A DNA stretch of 64,000 nt, taken from assembly GCA_963664625.1 (NCBI GenBank), contig OY761541.1, positions 1,612,001 through 1,676,000 of the forward strand, written 5' to 3'. The position numbers and the translations under genes are program-made. Source of the stretch: CBDCFV01 sp963664625 (GTDB taxonomy: Bacteria > Chloroflexota > Dehalococcoidia > Lucifugimonadales > UBA3495). This document shows, in pieces, positions 50,526-59,830 of the stretch. The notes below the pieces were generated by a model. The model saw nothing but the letters and a program-made list of their open reading frames with translations. It searched no databases and was not told the DNA's origin. Position 1 is the first letter of the stretch. Each line of letters begins with the position of its first letter.

Positions 50526-50567
50526 TAATTAGTGGCTGACCACTGGCAACCGGCAACCGGCCACTCG

Positions 50568-52142
50568 TCAAGTCGACGCCCTCCCCCGCCGCAGGCCGCG
50601 GCCCGGCAGCGCCCCCGTGTTGGTCCCCTGCTCGATGACCACTTGCCCGTTGACTATGACGTACTCGATTCCCACCGGGTAGTGCTTGGGGTCGTCCTTG
50701 GTAGCATGGGTCTTTACCGTATCCGGGTTGAACACCACGATGTCCGCCTTGAATCCGTCGCGCAGCAGGCCGCGGTCAGGAAGGCCCAGGCGCTGGGCGG
50801 GGAAGGAGGTCATCTTACGGATGGCCTCCGGGAGCCGCAGGTGCTTTTCGGCCCGGACGAACTCGGCCAACACCAATGGGAAGCAGCCGTAGGTGCGGGG
50901 GTTGGGGTACTCCCCGAACAGTATGGCGTCGCTGGCTATCATCCCCATCGGATGGGAAACGAAAGCCGCCAAGGTGTGAGGATTGGTCCCCAGTCCCACG
51001 GTGGAGATGCCCAGGTTCTCCTCCACCAGCAGGTCGAACAGTGCGTCTGCCGGGTCCTGGTTCCGCATCTCGGCTATGTCGGTAATCAACCGTCCGTCAT
51101 ACTGGCGATTCTGGGGCTGGGTGAAGTTGGTCAGCCAGTTGTTTTCCAGCCGGTCCCGGCTCAATTCCCGCTTCATCCGCACCCGGTCGTCGGCGTCCTG
51201 CAGGGCCGCCATCAACCGCTCCGGCCCGCCGTCTTTCGCCCAATGGGGCAGCCCGATGGTGACCGTCGTGCCGGAGTAGGGGTAGGTGTAGCAGTCGAAG
51301 GTAACGTCCATCCCCTCGTCCCGGCCTCGCTCCACCAAGCCCAGGTAGTCCAAGTGACTGCCCACTCCCTGCGCGCTTTGCCGGTAGTGGGTCAGGTGGA
51401 TTGGGCAGCCGCTGCGCCGGCCGATTTCCAGCGCCTCCTCCCAAGGGGCCAGTATGCCCTCGGACCGGAGGCTGGCCCTGGTATGAGTGTGGTACATCCC
51501 TCCCAAGCTCGCCGCGACTTCCGAAAGCGACGCGAGCTCGGCGGTGTCGGCATAGGATCCCGGAGGGTAGTCCAGCCCCGTGGAAAGGCCATACGCGCCC
51601 TCCTCCATCGCCTCCCGCACCACCGCCCGCATGTCCGCCATCTCCGCCTCCGTGGCGGGACGGTCGTTCCAGCCGACCGACCAGATGCGCACCGGCGAGT
51701 TGCCCAGGATGTACGCCATGTTGATGGCTACCGAGTTGTCGTACTTGCTCAGCAACTCCGCGACGGTGAGCCAGTCGGCGGGAAGCGGCGGGTAGCCGTT
51801 GAGCCCCGAGTCCAGCCAGATGTACCGCTCCAGCTCCTCCCGCGTCTTGAAAGGAGCGTGGGAGATGCCGTCGATGCCCACAAGCTCGGTGGTCACCCCC
51901 TGACGCACCTTGGGGTCGTGGTGCGGCTCGCCGAGGATGGTCAACCCGGCATGAGAATGAAGGTCGACGAACCCGGGACAGACAACGTGTCCGCTGGCGT
52001 CAATGACCCGCCCGGCCTCCAATTCCGAAACGTCGCCCCTGTGGATGGCGACGGTGTCCCCGTCTACTATCACCGCGGCATAGAATCCGGGGCTGCCGCT
52101 GCCGTCTATGACCATGCCGTTCTTGATGATTAAATCTGGCAT
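50568..52142 (-). CDS. N-acyl-D-amino-acid deacylase-like amidohydrolase
   Basis: About 524 aa from the ATG at 52142. The N-terminal strand DLIIKNGMVIDGSGSPGF and metal motif VDLHSHAGL belong to the D-aminoacylase group. The GISTVGLGTNPHTLAAF and SHPMGMIASDAILFG segments carry later metal ligands. Removes acyl groups from D-amino acids or related amides. GGGTGAG lies upstream. Confidence 0.87.
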   Translation of the reverse strand: MPDLIIKNGMVIDGSGSPGFYAAVIVDGDTVAIHRGDVSELEAGRVIDASGHVVCPGFVDLHSHAGLTILGEPHHDPKVRQGVTTELVGIDGISHAPFKTREELERYIWLDSGLNGYPPLPADWLTVAELLSKYDNSVAINMAYILGNSPVRIWSVGWNDRPATEAEMADMRAVVREAMEEGAYGLSTGLDYPPGSYADTAELASLSEVAASLGGMYHTHTRASLRSEGILAPWEEALEIGRRSGCPIHLTHYRQSAQGVGSHLDYLGLVERGRDEGMDVTFDCYTYPYSGTTVTIGLPHWAKDGGPERLMAALQDADDRVRMKRELSRDRLENNWLTNFTQPQNRQYDGRLITDIAEMRNQDPADALFDLLVEENLGISTVGLGTNPHTLAAFVSHPMGMIASDAILFGEYPNPRTYGCFPLVLAEFVRAEKHLRLPEAIRKMTSFPAQRLGLPDRGLLRDGFKADIVVFNPDTVKTHATKDDPKHYPVGIEYVIVNGQVVIEQGTNTGALPGRGLRRGRAST

Positions 52143-52442
52143 TTCAAACTCACCCTTGCGAAGATGTGAAAGTGGTATGGTCCATGGGGCAACATTATAT
52201 GTAAAACCGCTGACAAATCCCAATCAGCCGCCCATGCGGCAGGACGGTTACAAAGTCACGGGAGCCTATTCACCACGTCATCGTCATTCCCGCCTTCGCG
52301 GGAATCCATACACGCTGAGTTAAAGGCAACCCTTACTCTAGCAATTATCGGGCTTTCCTAGTACATTACTATCCAACGTCCACAGTGCCGGCAGGGGCCG
52401 GTGGGTCCTTGTCCACCTATAACATGACCGTGAGTAGCTGTA
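52143..52442. other. Intergenic region with REP hairpin
   Basis: About 300 bp between divergent genes. No ORF with support. It contains ATTCCCGCCTTCGCGGGAAT at 52286-52305, a member of the dispersed hairpin family, and a run with TATAAC at about 52420 that may be a weak promoter for the plus-strand gene. Confidence 0.6.
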
Positions 52443-53876
52443 GTGGAATTTGACATTTACGATCTCGACCCGTCCATATACGACGAAATGTTCCTGCCGG
52501 ACGGCGTTCCCAGGGAACATTCGCGGGAACTTCATCAGGCTTTGCTTGACCTGTCGGTGGAAGAAGCCAACGGAATACAGGAACGGGTCACCCGCTCCTT
52601 TTCCAACGAGGGCATCTCCTTCCAGGTCTACGGTGATACCGAGGGGGAAGAGCGGATCATTCCCGTCGACTGCGTCCCCCGCGTCGTCACCGCCGACGAT
52701 TGGCGGTTCCTGGACAATGGCCTGAAACAGCGTTTGAAGGCCCTGAACCTGTTCTTGGAGGACATTTACAACGACGCCCGCATCATACAAGACGGCGTGA
52801 TCCCGGCGGACATGGTGCTTGGGTGTCCCCAGTACCGCACCGAGATGAAGGGATTTTCCGCTCCCCACGGCACTTGGGTCGCCGTCTGCGGCACCGACCT
52901 GGTAAGGACCAACGACGGCTTCCGCGTGCTGGAGGACAACCTCCGGGTCCCGTCGGGCGTGTCCTACATGATAGCCAACCGCAAGGCCGTCAAGGCCAGT
53001 ATGCGCCGCTTGTACCGCAACTCACACGTGCAGGAGGTAGAGCATTACGGCGAGACCCTGTTGACCACTCTGCGTGAATTGGCGCCCGGCGGCAAGTCGG
53101 ACCCGTGCATAGTCCTCCTCACACCCGGAGTCTACAACTCCGCCTTTTACGAACACATGTTCTTAGCCCACGAGATCGGCGCCGAGTTGGTGGAGGGCCG
53201 GGACCTGCTGGTGGACGACGGCTTCGTGTACATGCGGACCACAACCGGCCTCCGGCGCGTCGACGTCGTCTACCGTCGCGTTGACGACGACTTCATCGAC
53301 CCTCTGGTATTCCGCCCCGACTCCTTGCTTGGCGTGCCCGGCCTGCTGCACGCCTACAAGCGTGGGAACGTAGCCTTGGCCAACGCCCCCGGCACCGGGG
53401 TGGCGGATGACAAGAGCGTGTACGTATACGTGCCGGAAATGGTCCGTTACTACCTGCACGAAGAGCCCATCCTGTCTAACGTCGAGACATACATGTGCCG
53501 CCGGCCCGAAGACCTGGAATACACGCTGGACAACCTGCATGACCTGGTGGTCAAGCGGGTGGGAGAGTCCGGAGGCTACGGCATGTTGATCGGACCACAC
53601 TCGACCCCTGACGAACGGGACGAGTACGCCAAGCAGGTCCGCGCCAATCCGCCCGATTTCATTGCCCAACCGGTCCTGGCCCTGTCCCGCGCTCCGTGCC
53701 TTATTGACGGTCAATTCGAGCCGCGCCACGTGGACTTGCGGCCCTTTGTGCTCACCGGGCGCGAGACCCGCATTGTCCCCGGGGCCTTCTGCCGCGTCGC
53801 CCTCCGCCGGGGCAGCCTGGTGGTAAACTCCAGCCAAGGCGGCGGCGGCAAAGACCTGTGGGTGTTAGGAGACTGA
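52443..53876 (+). CDS. Circularly permuted ATP-grasp protein
   Basis: 477 aa from a GTG start. It matches the circularly permuted type 2 ATP-grasp family (SIYDEMF..., then EDNLRVPSGVSYMIANR, and KRVGESGGYGMLIGP near residue 380). It probably makes an amide/peptide bond using ATP. It starts a three-gene operon with an alpha-E protein and a transglutaminase, a set common in bacteria but with unsettled function. Confidence 0.9.
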   Translation: MEFDIYDLDPSIYDEMFLPDGVPREHSRELHQALLDLSVEEANGIQERVTRSFSNEGISFQVYGDTEGEERIIPVDCVPRVVTADDWRFLDNGLKQRLKALNLFLEDIYNDARIIQDGVIPADMVLGCPQYRTEMKGFSAPHGTWVAVCGTDLVRTNDGFRVLEDNLRVPSGVSYMIANRKAVKASMRRLYRNSHVQEVEHYGETLLTTLRELAPGGKSDPCIVLLTPGVYNSAFYEHMFLAHEIGAELVEGRDLLVDDGFVYMRTTTGLRRVDVVYRRVDDDFIDPLVFRPDSLLGVPGLLHAYKRGNVALANAPGTGVADDKSVYVYVPEMVRYYLHEEPILSNVETYMCRRPEDLEYTLDNLHDLVVKRVGESGGYGMLIGPHSTPDERDEYAKQVRANPPDFIAQPVLALSRAPCLIDGQFEPRHVDLRPFVLTGRETRIVPGAFCRVALRRGSLVVNSSQGGGGKDLWVLGD

Positions 53877-53880
53877 ACAC

Positions 53881-54855
53881 ATGCTTTCCCGCAGCGCCCA
53901 AGGAGTCTACTGGATGGGCCGCTACTTGGAGCGGGCCGAACATCTCTGCCGGTTGTTGCGCTTGCAGGCGCAGGCCTTGGTGGACCGTCCCGCGCAGGAA
54001 ATCCACCTCGGGTGGGCGCGCATCTACAACAGCCTGTACATGCAACCGCCGGGCGGGAGCATCGGACCCACCGACAACGATGACTTTACCCTGGCCGACT
54101 CCTATACCTTGGCCGACCACTTGACCTTCGACCGTTCCAACCCCTTCTCGGTATGGAGTTGCTTCGCGCTGGGACGGGAGAACGCCCGGCAAATGCGCCA
54201 TTGCATCAGCGAAGAAATGTGGACCAGCCTCAACCTGGCTTACCTCCGGTTCCGCAACCTGGAGATTACGGACATCTGGACGACTTCACCCGAAGGCTTT
54301 TACGCCGACGTGGCCTCGGAGATCGACACCTTTGCGGGTGTGGCCGCGTCCACCATGTACCTTGACGAACGCTACCACTTCATGCAGCTTGGACGTTTCA
54401 TCGAGCGGGCCCAATTGACCTCCTCCCTGTTTCTCACCCAGTTGGCCGCCGACAAAATCAACATGGAGTACGCCGAGGAGGACTGGACCACTCTGCTGAG
54501 GCTTTACCATGCCCTCCAAGCCTACAACAGCCGTTACACCATCGAGGTGCGGCCCGACCAAGCCTTGGACCTGCTGGCTACGGACCCCCAACTGCCGGAC
54601 TCGCTATGCCGCTCGGTTGACATGGCGGCGGCGGAGCTTGCTTCCATCGCACCGGGGCCCAACTCCCGCTCCAACGGCCTGGCCCAACGGTTGGCAGGCC
54701 GCTTGGCGGCGTTGGTCCATTACGAGTGGCCGGACCGCGAAGACCGTGAAGAGCTGTTACGTCAAGTAGGCGACGACTGCCGCACTCTCCACGGTTTCGT
54801 GACCGATGCCTACTTCGAATACCCGATAGAGGATACCCCTGACCGTCCCATGTAG
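53881..54855 (+). CDS. Alpha-E domain protein (DUF403)
   Basis: 324 aa, almost entirely helical. The start LSRSAQGVYWMGRYLERAEHLCRLL matches alpha-E/DUF403. Frequent repeated helices, no metal motif. It follows the ATP-grasp gene by 4 nt (AGGAG upstream) and precedes the transglutaminase. Probably a partner of the ATP-grasp enzyme. Confidence 0.92.
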   Translation: MLSRSAQGVYWMGRYLERAEHLCRLLRLQAQALVDRPAQEIHLGWARIYNSLYMQPPGGSIGPTDNDDFTLADSYTLADHLTFDRSNPFSVWSCFALGRENARQMRHCISEEMWTSLNLAYLRFRNLEITDIWTTSPEGFYADVASEIDTFAGVAASTMYLDERYHFMQLGRFIERAQLTSSLFLTQLAADKINMEYAEEDWTTLLRLYHALQAYNSRYTIEVRPDQALDLLATDPQLPDSLCRSVDMAAAELASIAPGPNSRSNGLAQRLAGRLAALVHYEWPDREDREELLRQVGDDCRTLHGFVTDAYFEYPIEDTPDRPM

Positions 54856-54856
54856 A

Positions 54857-54874
54857 TTCCCGCCTGCGCGGGAA
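54857..54874. repeat. REP-like hairpin
   Basis: TTCCCGCCTGCGCGGGAA lies 1 nt after the alpha-E stop and 24 nt before the transglutaminase, inside the presumed operon. Confidence 0.75.
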
Positions 54875-54898
54875 AGACCGTAGGGATTCACTAACGCT

Positions 54899-55771
54899 AT
54901 GGCCAGTCTGCCCTGGTACGAGATAGAGCACGCCTCCAGGTACTTCTACGATATCCCGGTACGCCATTCCGTAATGTCCCTCTGCCTGATGCCCCGCAAT
55001 GGCGGCGGTCAACGGCTCCTCCGGTTCAGTGTATCCATCGACCCGCCGGCCTCCATGAACTCCGAGACCGACACCTACGGCAACACCAAGCATGTCCTCA
55101 ACATCCACCGCCAGCACCAGTTCCTGGAAATAGTCGCCCGCTCCACCGTGGAAACAACGCCGCCGCCAACCCCACCGTCTTCCTTGGGGCCAAGCGCTTG
55201 GGAGGAGATGCGTTCCAACCGCGGGTCGCTTGCCCATTGGGACTTCACCCACGACAGCGCCTTCGTCCGGCCGTCACCGGCCTTGACCCAATTCGTCCAA
55301 CGGGCTGGCATCAAGCCGACGAAAGACCCTCTGGAGTCGGTGTCGCTGCTTGCCGACAGCCTGTACCACGCCCTCCGGTACGTTCCCGGCAGCACCTCGG
55401 CCGTATCCCCTATAGAACATGCCCTGGAATCGGGACAGGGAGTCTGCCAGGACTACGCCCACATCATGATCGCTATTGCGCGGTCATGGGGAGTGCCGGC
55501 CCGTTACGTGTCGGGCTACCTGTACGTTGCCGGCAAGGACGGTGAGCGGGCCCGCACATCGGCAAGCCACGCCTGGGTAGAGTGCCTGTTCCCCGGCCTT
55601 GGCTGGGTCGGCTTCGACCCCACCAACCACTGCCTCGCCGACCAGCGTCACGTCCGCGTAGCCGTGGGCCGCGACTACCAGGACGTCTCCCCCGTCCGCG
55701 GCGTCCTCCAGGGCGGCGGCGGAGTCCGCATGGAGGTGGAGGTCAGCATGGCGTTGGAGGACTATCACTAA
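54899..55771 (+). CDS. Transglutaminase-like protein
   Basis: 290 aa. The N-terminal 80-residue region matches the bacterial transglutaminase N domain. The catalytic Cys is in GQGVCQDYAHIM, His in SHAWVECLF and Asp in FDPTNH. Members act as cysteine proteases or protein cross-linkers. It completes the ATP-grasp / alpha-E / transglutaminase set. No signal peptide seen. Confidence 0.92.
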   Translation: MASLPWYEIEHASRYFYDIPVRHSVMSLCLMPRNGGGQRLLRFSVSIDPPASMNSETDTYGNTKHVLNIHRQHQFLEIVARSTVETTPPPTPPSSLGPSAWEEMRSNRGSLAHWDFTHDSAFVRPSPALTQFVQRAGIKPTKDPLESVSLLADSLYHALRYVPGSTSAVSPIEHALESGQGVCQDYAHIMIAIARSWGVPARYVSGYLYVAGKDGERARTSASHAWVECLFPGLGWVGFDPTNHCLADQRHVRVAVGRDYQDVSPVRGVLQGGGGVRMEVEVSMALEDYH

Positions 55772-55797
55772 CGACCAGGAACAGCATTAAAGTGAAC

Positions 55798-56076
55798 ATG
55801 ACGCCAAGCCATCCCGGTGATTTCGTCCGCACAGAAGCACTGGATGAGCTTGGCTTGAACGTAACCAAGGCGGCCGAGATTCTGGGTGTTCGCCGCGCCA
55901 CCCTTTCAGACTTGCTGAACGGCAATGCCTCTCTATCTCCGGAAATGGCCCTGCGCATCGAAAAGTCCTTCGGCATCAGCATGGACATGCTGCTTCGGAT
56001 GCAAGCATGGTACGACTCCGCGCAAATGCGCGCGCGGGCCGACGAAATCAAAGTCCATCGCTACGAGCCAGCCTGA
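55798..56076 (+). CDS. HigA-like antitoxin (orphan)
   Basis: 92 aa. The XRE-type HTH is TKAAEILGVRRATLSDLLNG (residues about 23-42), with SPEMALRIEKSFGISMDMLLRMQ after it, the HigA signature. HigA normally follows HigB, an mRNase. Only 26 nt separate it from the transglutaminase, so HigB is absent. Probably an orphan regulator. Confidence 0.85.
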   Translation: MTPSHPGDFVRTEALDELGLNVTKAAEILGVRRATLSDLLNGNASLSPEMALRIEKSFGISMDMLLRMQAWYDSAQMRARADEIKVHRYEPA

Positions 56077-56124
56077 AGTGGAGTCGGTGAGGGTTCAGGC
56101 GCCATCAAAGCCCGCGGGAACTCT

Positions 56125-56154
56125 TTGGGCCTCTTAGGGCGCCGCTGGTATACT
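56125..56154 (+). promoter_or_regulatory. Promoter of the ATPase-HNH pair
   Basis: TTGGGC (56125-56130), 18-nt spacer, TATACT (56149-56154), with TGG immediately upstream of the -10 (extended). A 30-nt leader carries GGGAG 8 nt before the GTG at 56191, so the pair has its own promoter independent of the HigA gene. Confidence 0.5.
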
Positions 56155-56190
56155 CAAGGTCAAGATGTGGACAAGCTGGGAGCTACTGCC

Positions 56191-57543
56191 GTGCACATAA
56201 CGCAAGTGAGCATCAACAATTTGCCGCCGTTGAGCAATGTTAAATTTGATTGCGATGAACATGTGAACTTGTTCATCGGCCCCAACGGGTCTGGTAAGAG
56301 CACCATTCTTAGAGCAATGAATCTGCTCGCAATGAATGAGATGGTCTCTGATGAGCAAGAGGTATATGACGATTGCGAGGAAGATGACGATCCTGTTGAT
56401 CCCATTGAGATCCGCTTCTTCCGATCTGGCGGGGTTTCTATTATGCCCAGCGAAGATTGGCCATGGTATGACTATGGCGATGTGGTGGATGTACGGGAAC
56501 ATATGCCTTTTTTATATATCCCGGCCACCCGCATAAGCCTTCCTAGGGTTGAGTCTCCAGACATGAGAATAGACACGGTCCAGGACCCCAAGGTGAATAC
56601 TCCACTGGACAACCTCTTCGACACTCAATCAGGGATCTTCAACGGTCACTATGTTGACTTGGCGATACACTACGTCTACGGGCCCAAGTTTGGGCTAGTG
56701 CGCGCGATCTTTGGAAAAGGACCGCTTGACTGGAACTATCATACCCAACTCGAAAGGGCACTTGGCATTGGCTACTCTTGCACCAAGCGCATTTGCGACG
56801 AGATATTGTACGATGCTAGACCCCATGCTCACCGCGAAGCCAGGAAAAATTATCTCGGGGAGGACACCGTTTACCCAGGTATGAGGGTCGGAACCAATGA
56901 CGATATTCTGGGAGAACTCCTCCATGTCAGTGTCTTAAGTTCAGGAACTCAGGGAACTCTTTTGTGGATTTATGCCCTGGCACTCAAAATGGCGAGCCAT
57001 TACAACTGGGAGGAGGGATGGGAGAAAAAACCCGCCATCCTGCTAATCGACGAAATTGAAAACCACCTGCACCCAACTTGGCAGCGGCGGGTCATCCCTG
57101 CGCTGCTGGAACATTTCCCCAAGCTGCAAATATTCGCCACCACCCACTCCCCCTTCGTGGTCGCCGGCCTGAAAGCCGGGCAGGTGCACCTGCTGAAGCG
57201 GGACGAAGACGGCCGCGTAACCGCCACGACCAACGACAAGGACATCATCGGCTGGACGATGGACGAAATTCTGCGGACGATGATGGGGGTGGATGACCCG
57301 ACTGACGACGCCACCGCTGCGGCGGCGGCTGAACTGAGGCAACTGAGGAACGAATGGCCGCGTAGTTCGCCGGAAGATGAGGAAAAGCGCCAAGAACGGA
57401 TCGCCGAACTGCGGCAGAAAGTTGACCGGGACCTGCTGGCCGGCGGGCCTCTGGCGGCTCAAAGAGAGGATTTTGCGAAGAGATTTGCGGAGGCTTTAGA
57501 AAAACATGGGATTCCCAAGAACCTGAACCTAGAAAACGGCTAA
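56191..57543 (+). CDS. AAA-family ATPase (PtuA-like), defence candidate
   Basis: 450 aa from the GTG at 56191. Walker A IGPNGSGKST (residues about 29-38), an LSSGTQGTLLWIYAL signature, Walker B AILLIDEIENHLHP and ATTHSPFVV (His switch), an ABC/OLD-like ATPase. A charged C-terminal region follows. It is followed 3 nt later by an HNH nuclease gene, the arrangement of Septu (PtuA-PtuB) systems. The N-terminal half is more A+T-rich than the C-terminal half. Role in phage defence is inferred. Confidence 0.85.
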   Translation: MHITQVSINNLPPLSNVKFDCDEHVNLFIGPNGSGKSTILRAMNLLAMNEMVSDEQEVYDDCEEDDDPVDPIEIRFFRSGGVSIMPSEDWPWYDYGDVVDVREHMPFLYIPATRISLPRVESPDMRIDTVQDPKVNTPLDNLFDTQSGIFNGHYVDLAIHYVYGPKFGLVRAIFGKGPLDWNYHTQLERALGIGYSCTKRICDEILYDARPHAHREARKNYLGEDTVYPGMRVGTNDDILGELLHVSVLSSGTQGTLLWIYALALKMASHYNWEEGWEKKPAILLIDEIENHLHPTWQRRVIPALLEHFPKLQIFATTHSPFVVAGLKAGQVHLLKRDEDGRVTATTNDKDIIGWTMDEILRTMMGVDDPTDDATAAAAAELRQLRNEWPRSSPEDEEKRQERIAELRQKVDRDLLAGGPLAAQREDFAKRFAEALEKHGIPKNLNLENG

Positions 57544-57545
57544 CT

Positions 57546-58292
57546 GTGCGATCCGTACAACGCTCGCCTGATCCCGATTTCTTCCCTGGACTCCGTAACT
57601 TGCACACAGATTGGCGTGACTTGGTCGAACGGGAGCGGGTACGCATCCGAAGCGCCTTGAGAGCGGAATTTAACGGAATTTGTGCCTATTGCGAGATATT
57701 GTGTGTTCCGCCCACAGGGGGAGACAATATCCCCAACGAGGAGACTATCGACCATTTTCGGCCACGAAGCCGCTTCCCGGACCTATCGTTTGATTGGCTG
57801 AACCTGATGTACGCCTGCCGAAGGTGCAACCAGAGCAAAGGTGGAAGGTGGCCGGGTTACGACGACGAATTGACCGACCAGTTGCTGGCCTATGAGGACC
57901 CTCGTTATACGCCGGTATCAATGTACGTCAGCCCGAACGACATAGCCGGGCAAAAACCGGCGGGGCAATACTTTGACTTTAACGTTCGAACCGGGGAGAT
58001 GATGCCTTCAGAGGAACTCGAGCCGGTAGAATGGTCAATGGCCCGCAGGACTATTCAAGACATTGATTTGAACGACAGCCAGTTGGGAGAAAACGACGAT
58101 AACCATCTTTGGAGGCGTCGCCAACATTGGCTGGGTCAAGTGTTGGGACAACTCGACACTATCGAGAACTTCGATGACCGAGTAACCATGCTCTTTGAGT
58201 TCGCCTTGCCCAACCAACCCTTCTCAGGTTTCGTATACGCTTACATCATGGACCGTTTCCCAGTCCTAGTCCAACTGTTCCAACGACGTTAA
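57546..58292 (+). CDS. HNH endonuclease (PtuB-like), defence candidate
   Basis: 248 aa from a GTG start placed 3 nt after the ATPase stop. The HNH core is ICAYCE (C46, C49), then EETIDHFRPRS (D69, H70), and NLMYACRRCNQSKGG (C91, C94, N95), so both zinc-binding CxxC and the catalytic His are present. The C-terminal half is helical. Paired with the upstream ATPase it resembles PtuB of Septu, with the ATPase controlling nuclease activity. Confidence 0.88.
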   Translation: MRSVQRSPDPDFFPGLRNLHTDWRDLVERERVRIRSALRAEFNGICAYCEILCVPPTGGDNIPNEETIDHFRPRSRFPDLSFDWLNLMYACRRCNQSKGGRWPGYDDELTDQLLAYEDPRYTPVSMYVSPNDIAGQKPAGQYFDFNVRTGEMMPSEELEPVEWSMARRTIQDIDLNDSQLGENDDNHLWRRRQHWLGQVLGQLDTIENFDDRVTMLFEFALPNQPFSGFVYAYIMDRFPVLVQLFQRR

Positions 58293-58318
58293 TCACCCGC
58301 AAAACAACAGGAGCAACC

Positions 58319-59107
58319 TTGACCACAAAAACCCCCATCCTTGAAGTCCAGGACGTCGTGAAGGACTTTGGCGGCGTGCGGGCGGTCAATCACTGCACCC
58401 TCCAAATCTTCCCCGGCGCGATTACCGGGATAATCGGCCCCAACGGGGCGGGCAAGACCACCCTGTTCAACCTGGTGTCCGGGGCCATGCCTCCCACCAG
58501 CGGCCGCATTTTCTTCAACGGCCGCCGTATCGACGGCATGGGTATGCACCGCACCTTCAGGCTAGGCCTCATGCGCACCTTCCAGATTCCCCGGGAAATG
58601 AAGCGCATGACCGTTCTGGAAAACCTGATGCTGGTGCCCGCGCCCCAGTCGGGCGAGCGCATCTGGGCGTCCTGGCTAATGCCCCGCAAGGTGGCCCGCG
58701 AGGAGCGGCGCATCGAGGCACGGGCCTTGGAGGTGCTGGAACTCCTCAGCTTCTCCCACTTGGCCAACGAATACGCCGGCAACCTGTCCGGCGGCCAGAA
58801 GAAGCTGCTGGAACTGGGCCGCACCCTGATGGCTGAACCCCGCATGGTGCTGCTCGACGAACCCGGCGCCGGTGTCAACCGCACCCTGCTCCAGGACCTG
58901 GCCCGGAACATCATGGTGGCCAGCGTGGAGCGCAACATCACCTTCGTCATCATCGAACACGACATGCGGTTCGTGATGACCATGTGCGACCCGATAATCG
59001 TCATGGCCGACGGCGCGGTCATTGCCGAGGGGACGCCGCCGGAGATACAGCAGAACCCGCAGGTCATGGAAGCCTACTTGGGAGGCCGGGCTAGTGCCGC
59101 TTCTTGA
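58319..59107 (+). CDS. livG: Branched-chain amino acid ABC transporter ATPase LivG-like
   Basis: 262 aa, TTG start with AGGAG upstream. Walker A GPNGAGKTT, signature LSGGQKK, Walker B MVLLDEPGAG. LivG/UrtD-type ATPase. It heads a run livG-livF-livH-livM. The usual AGLNP after Walker B reads GAGVNRT here. No LivK-type binding protein is in the window, so it must be encoded elsewhere. Confidence 0.92.
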   Translation: MTTKTPILEVQDVVKDFGGVRAVNHCTLQIFPGAITGIIGPNGAGKTTLFNLVSGAMPPTSGRIFFNGRRIDGMGMHRTFRLGLMRTFQIPREMKRMTVLENLMLVPAPQSGERIWASWLMPRKVAREERRIEARALEVLELLSFSHLANEYAGNLSGGQKKLLELGRTLMAEPRMVLLDEPGAGVNRTLLQDLARNIMVASVERNITFVIIEHDMRFVMTMCDPIIVMADGAVIAEGTPPEIQQNPQVMEAYLGGRASAAS

Positions 59108-59798
59108 AGCAGAAGGCGTTGTGGCCGGCTACGGCGAAACGGAGATACTCCACGGCGTGTCCATCAACGTGGACGAGGGCGAGGTCGTCACCATTATCGG
59201 CCCCAACGGCTGCGGCAAGTCCACCCTTATGAAGACCATCGTCGGCTTGGTCCGCGTCCGGACCGGCAGCGTGACCTTCCGGGGCCGGGAAATTTCCGAC
59301 TCGCCGCCGGAGACGATTGTGCGGACCGGGCTGTGCTACGTCCCCCAGACCAACAACGTGTTTCCCTCCCTGAGCATCCGCGAGAACCTTGAGATGGGCG
59401 CGTTCGTGCGGCGCGACGATTTCAGGGGGCGCATCGACGCAATGTTTCAAGTCTTCCCCGACTTGGCCGTGCAGCCGGGCCGCAAGGCGGGCAGCCTGTC
59501 CGGCGGCCAGCGGCAGATGCTGGCCATCGCCCGCGCCCTGATGCTGGACCCGACGCTGCTGATGCTGGACGAGCCGTCGGCGGGGCTTTCGCCGGCCATG
59601 ATGGACAACGTATTCGAGCGGGTCCGGGAGATCAATCAGACCGGGGTCGCCCTCCTTATGGTCGAGCAGAACGCCCGCCAAGCCCTGGGGATGTCCCACC
59701 GGGGGTACGTCCTGGTCGCCGGGGAAAAGCGATTGGAAGACACGGGCCGGGACCTGCTGAACAACCCTGAAGTAACCAGCCTGTACTTGGGAGGATAA
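59094..59798 (+). CDS. livF: Branched-chain amino acid ABC transporter ATPase LivF-like
   Basis: 234 aa from the GTG at 59094, overlapping livG by 14 nt. Walker A GPNGCGKST, signature LSGGQRQ, Walker B LLMLDEPSAGLSP, and VEQNARQAL. It pairs with LivG as the energising heterodimer. Coupled translation is likely. Confidence 0.93.
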   Translation: MPLLEAEGVVAGYGETEILHGVSINVDEGEVVTIIGPNGCGKSTLMKTIVGLVRVRTGSVTFRGREISDSPPETIVRTGLCYVPQTNNVFPSLSIRENLEMGAFVRRDDFRGRIDAMFQVFPDLAVQPGRKAGSLSGGQRQMLAIARALMLDPTLLMLDEPSAGLSPAMMDNVFERVREINQTGVALLMVEQNARQALGMSHRGYVLVAGEKRLEDTGRDLLNNPEVTSLYLGG

Positions 59799-59830
59799 TC
59801 CGTATTGCGCTCGAATCATCCCAGACCGTT

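Noticed and set aside
50532..52133. Plus-strand ORF of 533 aa over the D-aminoacylase-like gene
   Set aside because: Shadow frame in GC-rich DNA; the minus-strand protein has the metal motifs.
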